From Caecitellus pseudoparvulus (taxonomy: Eukaryota; Bigyra: Bicosoecida), in the NCBI GenBank assembly GCA_965644315.1, contig CBFFRQ010000042.1, positions 248,001 to 312,000 of the forward strand: a DNA stretch of 64,000 bases, written 5' to 3'. Made by a program: the position numbers and the translations under genes. Positions 31,239 to 40,482 of the stretch are shown here, one piece after another (within the stretch, counting starts at the first letter, position 1; the number at the start of each line of letters is the position of its first letter). The notes under the pieces were generated by a model. That model was given only the letters and a program-made list of their open reading frames with translations, did not search any database and was not told the origin of the DNA.

Positions 31239-33089
31239 ATGGCGGACAGTGGGCTGGGGGGGCTCTTTGATGACGAGGCTCCCATCATCCCCGCCCATGC
31301 TGTCCGGCTCAGCGCCTTGTTCGAGGACGATGCTGGCCAAGCGGCTGAGCACGCTAGCAGCCAGCGTGAGGCTGGCCCACGCCAGCCAAGTGCCAGCAGC
31401 GGTCAACAGCGCCATCAGGCACGGCAAGACTTCACGTTCGTGGCGCCAAGACACCCTAGCCGGGCCCTTGGTAGTAGAAGCGCAAGTCTTCGGGCGCTGC
31501 TTGATGAGGAGGAGGAGCCTGGTGCACCCTGGCGTGGTGGTGGAGAATCCACAGCTGCTGCAGCCGCCCAGCCCGCTGCCGGCCAAGCCAGCGTGCATGC
31601 GCCCCTGCAGTCCTTATTTCCCGATGATTCGCATCAAAGCATGAAGGCTGCTGTGTCTGCAGCCCTAAGCACCACGGCAGTGACTTCCAGCGCAGCTGCC
31701 AGCTTGCCAGTGCGAGAGCTGGCAGAGCGGGTGTGGAGTGCTTTTGCCTCGTCCAAGTACTTTCCCCGATTAGTGGAGAGCATCGAAGATTTCGCCTGCA
31801 CTGAACTTGCCAGGCTGTCCAAGGCCCAGCACCAACCACCTCTGCCCGCTGGGCACTCCGCAGCAGACGCCATGACACGGCCGTGCCCAGAGTCGGATGC
31901 CATGGCAGACAGAGTGCTGGCATTTGTCGCTGATTGCGTGGAGGCTTGCCGTGAGTGCCCTGTGTTCACGAAGCCTCCTCCCGCGTGGGTTCGCCACGGC
32001 CTGCAGCATGGGCAGGCCAGGGCGCCGAGGGCAGGCTCTCCTTCCACCAGCTCAGCCTCTGGCGGGGGCCCGGACTCGGCGGGCCACAGCATGGCATCGT
32101 CCGGACGCCTGACGGCGTTCAGTGCCGTTCCGACGGTGAACCTGCGCAGCGAAAGCCCCCCCATTGTGCCAGCAGGCCGCCTGGCGCCAGACCCAGTCGC
32201 CCCTTCCGCTGGCGCTAGGTCCCTGCACACTGCTCGGCGCGCGTCTGCCAGCCAGGAGATGCTTGCCCGCACACGCCCAGTGCGCGCAGGGGACGACCCC
32301 TTGCGCGCCCTGCCCGGTCATGACACACACAGGTCCGCTTCCTTGTCCGGAAGGAGGGCTACGGGGCGCTCCCGTGCCGTAGAAAGGTCGGCCCGTGCGG
32401 CAGGCAGGCAGCCTGCGGCCCCTCACGCCTTGCCAGGCACTGCCGCCACGTCTGCTGCACCTGTGCTCCCAGGCACAGGGCCTGGGCCTGCCCCCCGCCC
32501 TCGCTCTCAAAGTGACTACAAGCCACCCCTAGAAGTTATGCTCCACGCTGAGCAGCAGATTTCTGCCATCTTGCTGCAGCAGCTCCACCCGCACATCATC
32601 GGCGCCAGCGCAGTGGACAGGGCTGCAGACGCCGCCTTCTCGGCTCGAGTGGCCAAGCTGCAGTGGCTGACCTTTGACCACTTATCCCTCCCTAGTGAAG
32701 CTCGCAATGAAGTGGTGCTGAGCATGTCCCAAGGGGAGCTAGCAAAAATTGACAGTGTCATTAGTCCGGCGGAGAAGCTGCAGTGCGTTGTGGCGGCAGC
32801 CGATGTTCTGTTCAAGGCGTTGAACATCATGATGCGCAGCCGTGATGTGGCCAGCGCTGCTTCGGCTGATGACTTCCTGCCTGTGTTCATCGCAGTCGTC
32901 CTGAGGACGGCCGTGCCGAGGCTTGAGAGCAACTGTCGCTTCTTGGAGCGCTATGGCGGCCGTGGCGCCCTGCAGGGAAAGCCAGGCTACTGCTTTGTCA
33001 CCCTGCGGTCTGCCATGATGTTTCTTGTGTCTGTGGGGCCCGCCGATGTGAATGCGTCCGAAGAGGAGTGGGCTGCAGCAGGGATGTGA
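31239..33089 (+). CDS. VPS9-domain protein, putative Rab5-type guanine nucleotide exchange factor
   Basis: A single exon of 616 residues from MADSGLGGLFDDE; an ATG at 31095 would add 48 residues. The first 450 residues are low-complexity Ser/Ala/Pro/Arg with a short helical patch (RELAERVWSAFASSKYFPR). The C-terminal 140 residues are a VPS9 domain: LQWLTFDHLSLPSEARN, SPAEKLQCVVAAADVLF, the diagnostic ADDFLPVFIAVVLRTAVPRL, NCRFLERYGG and GYCFVTLRSAMMFLVS. VPS9 proteins (Rabex-5, Vps9p) load GTP on Rab5 and drive early endosome traffic. No ankyrin, CUE or RIN domain is visible, so recruitment probably uses the disordered N-terminus. The first about 470 residues have no recognisable relative. 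Confidence 0.9.
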   Translation: MADSGLGGLFDDEAPIIPAHAVRLSALFEDDAGQAAEHASSQREAGPRQPSASSGQQRHQARQDFTFVAPRHPSRALGSRSASLRALLDEEEEPGAPWRGGGESTAAAAAQPAAGQASVHAPLQSLFPDDSHQSMKAAVSAALSTTAVTSSAAASLPVRELAERVWSAFASSKYFPRLVESIEDFACTELARLSKAQHQPPLPAGHSAADAMTRPCPESDAMADRVLAFVADCVEACRECPVFTKPPPAWVRHGLQHGQARAPRAGSPSTSSASGGGPDSAGHSMASSGRLTAFSAVPTVNLRSESPPIVPAGRLAPDPVAPSAGARSLHTARRASASQEMLARTRPVRAGDDPLRALPGHDTHRSASLSGRRATGRSRAVERSARAAGRQPAAPHALPGTAATSAAPVLPGTGPGPAPRPRSQSDYKPPLEVMLHAEQQISAILLQQLHPHIIGASAVDRAADAAFSARVAKLQWLTFDHLSLPSEARNEVVLSMSQGELAKIDSVISPAEKLQCVVAAADVLFKALNIMMRSRDVASAASADDFLPVFIAVVLRTAVPRLESNCRFLERYGGRGALQGKPGYCFVTLRSAMMFLVSVGPADVNASEEEWAAAGM

Positions 33090-33210
33090 GCAATGCAGCG
33101 TCATGTGGTGGGCTTACTGTCGCGCCTTGCATTGTCAGCGAGGCTGCACGTGCAGCACCGACGCAGAGCATGCCATGCGACCAAACATGCAACGTGTTAT
33201 GAAGCTGCCC

Positions 33211-34076
33211 CTAGGGCTGGGGAGGGCTGCCCGCCGGGGCAGCTTTGCGGTGCCCTGCTGCGGCAGCACCCGCTGCCGTGCCCTGCCGGCCCTTGCCTGA
33301 GTCGCCGCTGCCCTTCTCGTGCTTGAGGGTGACTTTCAAGCGCTTGTGGCCAATGCGCGTGCCGTCCAGACTCGCGATAGACGCAGCGGCATGTTCTGGC
33401 TGAGAGAAGCTCACGAAGCCGTAGCCTTTGGAGCGCCCAGTGGTGCGGTCCACGATGATGCGAGCTGACAGCACAGGCCCGAAGGGCAGGAAGTAGTGGT
33501 ACAGGTCAGTGTTGCTCATGTCGTTGGGGAGGTGGAAAATGAACACGTTTGCCCCTGCTGGCCCCTGCGCTTGCGCGCCAACTTGGATCGGGGAGCCTGG
33601 CTTCACGAGGGGGAAAGCTCGGCAGATGCTGCCCACCTGACCAGCCGGCGGCCCAGCAGGCATACCTGCTGGGGCCATGAAGGGCATGCCAACCCCCTGT
33701 CCGTACATGCCAGGCGACGTGTACATTCCTCCAGGAGCTGGCATGCCAACGGTTGGTACGAGCATGAACCCTGCAAAAGGAAGAGCCGGCTGGCTCGTGT
33801 TGCTGATTGAGGGTGCCAACAAGAGAGAGCAGAAGGCACTCACCAGGGGGGATGTGTGCTGGGAAAGCCATGTGAGGCCCAGGCTGTGCCCCTGGCGCTG
33901 TGCTGTGGTAGTGGGCCGCCTCAGTGTAGTGACCCGCTGCCTGGTGCTCCGTGGGGGCTGCGGCCTGCGGAGAGACGGTGACAGAGAATTCGCACCACCG
34001 CGACGGCCATTCCTGCCTGAAGGCCGAAACGCGTGCTTTCACTCACAGAAGCTGCCACCGGGAAGTGCCCTTGCAT
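33211..34076 (-). CDS. CELF/Bruno-type RNA-binding protein with one RRM
   Basis: Three exons, 34047-34076, 33844-33964 and 33211-33770, encode 236 residues. The short first exon (MQGHFPVAAS) follows an upstream in-frame stop. The N-terminal 120 residues are rich in Ala, Gly, Met, Pro and His. A single RRM lies at about 124-196: GANVFIFHLPNDMSNTDLYH (RNP2 VFIFHL), KGYGFVSF (RNP1) and HKRLKVTLKH. The form NxFIxHLPxxxxDxxLxxxFxPFGxxxxAxI is that of the third RRM of CELF/Bruno/ETR proteins. The basic Gly/Lys tail follows at once. CELF proteins normally have two further RRMs; either this is a reduced form or further 5' exons were missed. Role: mRNA binding (splicing, stability or translation). Confidence 0.8.
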
Positions 34077-34688
34077 GCTGAGTCCGCTTGCTTGTCGCCG
34101 GTATCACGCCTTGCCCTGGGGGGGGGGCGTGGCAGTGCTTGGCGAAGCAGCGTGCTGGGTGAAACGCTGCCTGGCAAAGCCAACAGAGGTGCCGAAGCGG
34201 GCGTTAATACGCTGCAAGGAGAGCAGGGGAGGGGACGGGGGGTAATGCCGGGGCTTTTCGCGGTGTTGTCTTTTGAAGTGGTCGCCACAATGCATGAGTG
34301 GCACCCCCCTGCTGGCCTGAGGCGATGGCCACAGTGCCTGACACTGCCTGGCCTGGCCTCCCCGGCGTCCGGGCAGCAAGCAATGCACAGTGCAACGCGC
34401 CAAAACAATCCCACGCACAGTCTCACCAGAAGTGTGGGCACGCTATTTGCTGTGGTTCAGGTGCTGCTCGCCAAGGCACACTCTCGCCAAGGCAGGCTCG
34501 GCACGGAGCTGGTGAGCCAGCAACCGGGAGGCATGGCTGATGAGAAAAGCGGCACAGGCGTGCCGTCTCGAAGTTTGTCGGGATCAGGGCAGCGAAGTCG
34601 CCGCGTGACCCCTCCCCGCATTAGTGTGCGCAATCACCACCTTCTGCAGGGCGCGGGGGGCAAGGAAGTTTGCAGCCCGACAGACGGC
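34077..34688. other. Divergent intergenic region
   Basis: A 612-base stretch between the RRM gene (minus) and the proposed start of the Maf-like gene (plus). Long plus-strand open frames cross it, but their composition is Arg/Cys/Gly noise. It may contain an upstream exon of the Maf-like gene, whose start is uncertain. Confidence 0.35.
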
Positions 34689-35719
34689 ATGATGAGCCCC
34701 ATAACCGCAGCCATTTCGAAGCGGCGCGGCCAGTTCAAAGCGTGCGTGGCGTCGTCCTCGTCGCTGCATTGGCGACAAGGTACACTAGTCCTAGCTGAGG
34801 GCGCTGCACGTCACTGGCCCCAGGCGCTGCGAGCCCCGCTGTGCTGCAACGAAGCGGCTGCAGTGCGGAACTTGACTGTAAGTGCCCTCACACATTTGCC
34901 CCGTGCCTGCTCAGACACGAAGTCCCCACTTCGAAGAATGGACCGCATATAATTTTGGGCTCCAGTTCCCATTGGCGGCGCATGGTGATGACTGAGATGG
35001 GCTACGCTCACTCCTCCATGGCCCCTGACATTGACGAAAAAGCCATCCGCCACGAAGACCCGTACTTTATGCCGACTCTCATCGCAAGGGCGAAAGCCGA
35101 CGCCTTGCTCGAGCGCGTGAACATCCCCGCCCTCATTATCACTGCCGATCAGGTGGTGCTGGCGCCCACGCCCGAGGCAGGCCCCTTCCCCCCCCCATCC
35201 ACCGAGGCAGCCGCAGAGGGCGCAGGGGGCAGTGCCAAGGAAGTGGGGGCCACCCGGCACCCACTTGAGTGCGTGGAAGTGCATGAAAAGCCAAGTAGTT
35301 TGGAGGAAGCAGAAGCCTTCATCCGCGGGTATTCCGGGAGCTGGATCCAGACTGTGTCATCGGTCACTGTGCATAACACAGCTACTGGAGCTCGCGTGGA
35401 TGGCACCGATGTGACAACAGTGTGGTTCAGGGACATCCCAGAGGAAGTGATCACAGCCATGCTACAGCCACCCCCTGATGGCTCCTCCACAGAGCCCAAA
35501 CTCATGCAGTGCGCTGGCGCAGTGCAAGTGGAGAACCACCTGCTGGCTCCCTACATCATCGCCAAGAGTGGGCCAGATGACTGCATCTTTGGCCTGCCCA
35601 AGGCTCTGCTTGTGAAGCTCCTTGTAAGCCAGGGAGCGCCGGATGCACCTGTGGCACCAGAAGCCTCTGCTGAGGCCTCTGTTGCTCTGGCCGTCGCTGC
35701 GCACGAAGGGCTGGAGTAA
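34689..35719 (+). CDS. Maf/HAM1-superfamily nucleotide pyrophosphatase (Maf-like)
   Basis: Exons 34689-34877 and 34937-35719 are proposed (323 residues; 59-nt intron with a strong GTAAGT donor and a less typical CGAAG acceptor). The catalytic exon opens with PHIILGSSSHWRRMVMTEMG, the Maf LASxSPRRxxLLxxLG signature, then MAPDIDEKAIRHEDP, IARAKADALL, ALIITADQVVL, the EEAEAFIRGYSGSWIQTVSS block and later QVENHLLAPYI. Maf proteins hydrolyse dTTP/UTP and modified pyrimidine nucleotides to monophosphates. The canonical SPRR is changed to SHWRR, which may alter substrate choice. The Asp in TADQVV corresponds to the conserved catalytic aspartate. The N-terminal 60 residues could be an organelle-targeting peptide, but the start is the weakest part of the model. 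Confidence 0.8.
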
Positions 35720-35938
35720 CAGCGGCAGAGGTGTGGCACAGTCAATTCATTCAAGAATGCTCGGGGGAATCCACACCGTCTTCCTGCTTTTGCGTTCTTG
35801 CCGTCTCAACAGGCGCAGGTGTCCACCCTGCGCAGCTCGCAATTTCCGCACATCCCACCCTGCTGCAGGTTTTCCTTCAGCCGCACGCAGTGAAACACGT
35901 CGCTGTGCTGCCCAACGCCACATGCTGTCATTGGAGTC

Positions 35939-36243
35939 ATGGCTTCTTCTGAACACACCAATGTGAAGTCCAGACAAGCGTGCTATGCCGCGCGGGACGC
36001 GTACTACCACTGCCTGAGTGCGCGTCCCTGGCCCTGCACAGCCGCGCACGCATGCCCCCGCAGTGCAGGCTCCATGTTCCGCACGCAGGCAGCAATGAAG
36101 GAGATACCAAGGCATGTGCACGTGAAGACCAGCTGTACTCTGGGGCCTGCATGAAGTCCTGGCGCAAGTATTTCGACGACCGCCGAAGGTCCCGCAAGCC
36201 GCAGGTGGATGTCGGGGTGTACAAAGGGCCCCCCCAAGGATGA
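35939..36243 (+). CDS. COA6: COA6, cytochrome c oxidase assembly factor 6
   Basis: Exons 35939-36017 and 36089-36243 (71-nt intron) give 77 residues. The CHCH fold is explicit: C15-x9-C25 in ACYAARDAYYHCL and C36-x10-C47 in KACAREDQLYSGACM, followed by SWRKYFDDRRR. This is the spacing and the W.KYF.KRR motif of COA6. The first two cysteines are in exon 1 and the second pair in exon 2, so the splice is strongly supported. COA6 is an intermembrane-space protein that works with SCO proteins to deliver copper to the CuA site of COX2. It is convergent with ISCU, another metal-cofactor protein, 132 nt apart. Confidence 0.95.
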
Positions 36244-36375
36244 CCTAGCCGATGCTGATGTTTCACGATACATTCCAGATGAAAGGGGCTTCACTGGTGC
36301 GCCTGGGGCGCGAGTGACGGCAGTGCCTCTCGGGCCATGCTCACAATTCAGCTGAAGCCAGGCGCCACGCTCTGC

Positions 36376-37092
36376 TCAGGAGGAAGAGGCGCCCTTCTTC
36401 TTCGAAGAGAAGTCCTTCACCGCAGCTTTAATTGCATCCTCGGCCAGCATGCTGCAAATGGGGCCAGCGAGCAAGGAAAGAGTGCAGCATTGAGGCGCTT
36501 CACTTGAGCTCAGCTGGTGTACATGCGGCGTCGTACCTGCAGTGCAGTTTCACCGGGGGCAACTTGAGGTGTGCTGCGATATCCTTGTTCTTGATATTCA
36601 CAACTTCGTCCACGTGCATGCCCTGAATCCATTCCGTTGCAACCGAACTGTGCAGGACGCTCGAAGAGTTCAGCGAAACACCAGAGTACCAGCCACACGA
36701 AGAGGCTCACCTGGACGCAATGGCGCTGCCGCAGCCAAAGGTCTTGAAGACTGCCTTGCTGATCTTGCCGTCTTCTCCGACCTTGATCTGTGATGAAGTC
36801 CGGGGGCAGCATCGTGCAGCCTGCATGCACGGTGGCTTTAGGAGCCCGCGTTTCGTCTTCACACCTGCAGCTTCATGACGTCACCGCAGGCTGGCGCGCC
36901 AACCAAGCCAGTTCCGACATCCTCTGCCTTGGCATCCATGCTGCCGACATTGCGGGGGTTTTCGTAGTGGTCCACGATGTTGTCATGGTACATGCGGGCT
37001 GGCAACGCCAGTGCCGCTGTGGTGGGCCGCAGGGATCCATGGGCAGCTCGAGTGCCAGTGCGAGCCAGGCTCGCAGCCGCTCTTGCCAACAT
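36376..37092 (-). CDS. ISCU: ISCU, mitochondrial iron-sulfur cluster scaffold
   Basis: Four exons, 36865-37092, 36711-36787, 36537-36647 and 36376-36451, give 163 residues. A 34-residue presequence (MLARAAASLARTGTRAAHGS) precedes ARMYHDNIVDHYENPRNVGS. The cluster ligands are all present: C69 and D71 in APACGDVMK, C95 in FGCGSAIAS, H137 and C138 in KLHCSMLAEDAI. As I recall, these numbers coincide with those of the human ISCU precursor. The LPPVK motif at 131-135, the docking site of the HSC20/mortalin chaperones, is intact. ISCU assembles 2Fe-2S clusters on the NFS1-ISD11-ACP-frataxin complex in the matrix. The four short exons contrast with single-exon neighbours. Confidence 0.97.
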
Positions 37093-37204
37093 TGGAGTAT
37101 GATTGGGAGAATCGATCAACGACAACCCTTTCAGTGCGCAAGTTGTGGCCGTGTTCGTGGGAGCAATAAATTTGTCTGCAGGTCTCTGCAACACCGAACT
37201 GGCC

Positions 37205-40137
37205 CTATCCCTGGGGAAGGTTCCACCCGCTGCGTTCCAACGCCGGAGTTGATTGCGACGGCCAGCCCTGAGTGGGTGTGTGGACGAACTGACCAGAACT
37301 CTCCGAGGCTGCAAGCCCTGGAGGCGGGCCAAGAGGGGCTGCGGCCCTCGGCAGCAAGGCCGCAGAGGGTGTAAACGGAAGCTGGGGTGTGTTTGACCAT
37401 GCAGGCTGTGCAACAGGAAGCCCACTCGGTGCCAGAGGTGGGCCACTCGATGCCGTGGGTGGACCGCTGTGTGCCAGGGGAAGGCCGCTGGGTGCCGTGG
37501 GTGGACCGCTGTGTGCCAGGGAAAGGCCGCCGGGTGCAGAGGGCGGACCGCTGTGTGCCAGGGAAAGGCCGCCGGGTGCAGAGGGCGGACCGCTGTGTGC
37601 CAAGGACAGATCTCCACCCCATGACTGGCCCATACCCAAAGAAAGGCCCTGGGACGCCGCCATCAGGCTTCCCAACTGTGCACCTGGCTCCCCCAGCCCG
37701 AGACTGACCCCCAGCCCGCTGCCAAGCGAGCCCAACGCAGACAAAGAAATAGCTGAGGAGTGCGGCTGTCCGGGCTGAGAAGAAGCGCCCAATGCCGAAG
37801 CAGCGACACGAGCGCCCCATGAAGCTCCGGCGCCCCAGCCAGCATCTGCATCAGCGGTGGGTGCCAACACCACAGCATCTCCTCCGACCGCGTCCTCCGC
37901 TGCTTCTTGCGCTGGCAGTCCTCCCGGGGGCAACCTGGCAGCAACTGTTGCTGTGGCCGTGCTCCGACCTTCAGTTACACGCGCTGGGGTACCTGAGACG
38001 TGGGAGAGTGCCTTGTCGCTAGGCGTGCTATCTTGCTTCGGGACAGCTCGAGCTGCGCGCAGCGCTTCCACTGATGCCTTTCGATCCTCCCTGATCTTGC
38101 GTCGGCGCTCGATGTCGGAGCTGTCATGCTGAGGCATGTTTTTCAACCTTGCTTCAACCACCTGCGTCTGTGCTCGCTCGGCGGCAGCGCGGCGCTGCTT
38201 TGCAAACTTGGCCTGTCTTTTCTCTGTCAGGCCTGGTGCTATACCTTTACGGGCTGCGGAGGACGCTTTTGCACTGCCTCGTGTGTGCACGCTGGCTGGC
38301 TTCGCAGAGGATTCAGCTGTCTTGGAGCGCGTGCTTTCTCCCTGTTGTGCCTTTGGACGGCTCGGGGCAGAGGTTGGTCGGCTTCCGCCTCCCACGAAGA
38401 TGTCCAAGTTAAAGTCATCAGATGAGTCTGAATCGGCTTCAGAATCAGGTGAAGGAGGGCTGGGGACCTCTGCCTTTGCAGTTTGTCGCTCAGCTTTGCC
38501 AGTCGCAGATGATTCTTCCTGGCCGCCTTCGCCGTCAACTGCTGGAGCTGCAGCCGCATCTGCAGGTTGCGTCGGAGCTGGAGCTGGAGCTGGAGCTGGC
38601 GCTGGGGTCTTCTTGGGCTGCTTGCGCTTCTTGGCCTTCTTCTTTGCCTTTCCTGACCGGCGCTGTGGCTCACCTTCATCCATGAGAGTCCGCAACAAAT
38701 CTGCCTCCGCAAACTCACGGGCAGCCACTTCGCACCTGGACGTTATGCTGGCCATCAGCGCAGCACGAGCTAACATCCCGCTCGCAGACTTGCTGCGCGC
38801 AGCAACCCAGTGATGCCTCGTTCGTGCGAGAAGCAAGAGGCCAATGGAGGTGAGCAACTCTGTCTGGGCGACCCCGAGGCTTTGTGCGTGTCTCTCCCTT
38901 TCGCGGACAGCAGCTTGAGCAGTGTGCTCAGAAAGGACAGCTGTAGCTCGTCCGATGATGCATGGCACGTGCCGAGGGTCGACCATGATGTGGCCTGCTG
39001 CCCGTGCTGCCTCCTTGACAGCGCATTGCGAAGGCACTCCATCGGGGTGTGCCTCACAGCCAGTGCACCCAGCCTTTGGTAATGCTAACGGGTACAGCCA
39101 AGGTCGCCGGAAGAACACAGATTTCGCCTCTTGTGGCTGGTACGAATACGACCCTGGCCGATCTGCTGGTGCACACGTACCGTGGCCTTTGTGGGGGCCA
39201 CTACAGGGCCGCCTTCGAACGTACTGAAAGTGGGGGCTGTCCACGACTGCTTTGGACAAGCGGCACCACTCGCACAAGCAGGCGGCCTGAGCCTCCATGT
39301 AGTACTGGCGCTGGTTTGCGGTGTGAACTTCCATGGACACGTGCCCCACATGAAGAGAAGAGTAGTGAGAGGGCTGGAAGTCGTAGTCAAGTGGCTCAAG
39401 CTCTCCCGGCAGCACTTTCCCCATCAGCAACGACGCAGCGTCATCCAAGTTGTCAGCGCATCGCGGGCACATGTTCATGTTGACGGCGTACTCATCCAGG
39501 TGCGCCACAAGTGCTCGAAATGAGAAGCGAGCAATGCTCACTTGGTCATCGAACGGCAACATGTTCCAGTACTTGATGATGCTGGACGGCAAAGAATGGT
39601 CTTCGTGCAAGCGGCAGCACATGGATGTGGCCCCTGGCCCACTCGCAGCCTTTCCAGAGACTGGGGAAGGAAGCATTTCCAGGCACTCCTTTTGTAGCAA
39701 GGACTGCAAGGAATGTTGCTGCAGGCAGCTGAACAGGGCGTCAGGACTGCTGGTGACGCTGTCAGCGAGCTTGAAAGTTGTCTGCGCAGCAGCAGCCTTC
39801 TTAGCCCCGCCGCCCATGCTTGCCTTGCTTTGCGGGCAGAGGATGCCCTGTAGGCTAGTTGGGACGGTGTGGTTTTGGTTGAAATTCTCTAAAGCCTCCT
39901 TCGCAGCAGAAATGCAGCCTGAACAAGGGTTGCAAAAGTAGTGTGTACCGGCGCAACGCGCATGAAACTCCGAGCACATGCCAACCTACGTGGGCATGGG
40001 TGCTGTCGCCGCAGGGCCTCCAAGGCTTGCTGCAAATTCACAGTGAAGAGCTTCTTGCGGCGGCTGGCTGGAAGCTCCAGCACTGCTTCGACGTGCATCC
40101 GCTCCAGAGCGAAGCCATGCTGTGACGCAGAGCTCAT
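37205..40137 (-). CDS. GGNBP2: GGNBP2-like Cys/His zinc protein
   Basis: Exons 39990-40137 and 37205-39918 (71-nt intron) give 953 residues. The splice creates HPCPRCISAAKEALEN, matching the CVPCRRSVERLF element of GGNBP2. Further family landmarks are DEYAVNMNMCPRCADNLDDA (human form RKHRFCTDCKNKVLRA) and GRATAVLSEHTAQAAVRERE continuing into RHAQSLGVAQTELLTSIGL (human GRRERHAKTIDIAQEEVLTCLG). After about residue 480 the protein is Lys/Ala/Pro/Ser-rich, with a (AP)n run and, near the C-terminus, five tandem 14-residue units. GGNBP2 (ZNF403/laryngeal carcinoma-related) is a cytoplasmic and nuclear zinc protein of poorly understood role, conserved in plants, animals and protists. The symbol reflects homology only. 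Confidence 0.75.
37402..37611 (+). repeat. Short 42-bp tandem repeat within the GGNBP2-like gene
   Basis: About five imperfect 42-bp units encode, on the minus strand, variants of the 14-residue unit GGLSLAHSGPPSAP. The two central units are nearly identical and the outer ones have diverged (SGLPLAHSGPPTAS, SGPPLAPSGLPVAQ). The period equals that of the large array at 22429-25100, although the sequences are unrelated. Confidence 0.85.
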
Positions 40138-40482
40138 GTGGCTCAAAATGGGCAGGCACGGCGCAGCACGTGGTGGCGGCAGAGCGTCGGGTAGGGAAGG
40201 GAGGGAAGAAAGGGCGGTGACAGTGTGCACAGGTTATCTACGAGGGGGCATTTTTTGAGGTGCTGCAGGTATTTGCTCCGCTGTTGTGTGGCGAAGGGCA
40301 AACTGAAACTCACAGTGTCTATGCTTGATGACCCCTTGACGTAACTCAAGGCAGCCCAGTCCGTACACTCAGCCCACACACACATTCCCCCAGCCGGCGC
40401 TTTATGGCGTGCTCCAGAAAACCGACTGGCAGATGCTGTCGCCGAGGAGAGCTGAGGCGGGTGCTGCTTGTTGCCGAGGGCC
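40138..40482. other. Divergent intergenic region
   Basis: These 345 bases lie between the GGNBP2-like start (minus) and the zinc-finger/ankyrin gene start (plus). No exon or RNA gene is recognised; presumably a bidirectional promoter. Confidence 0.4.
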
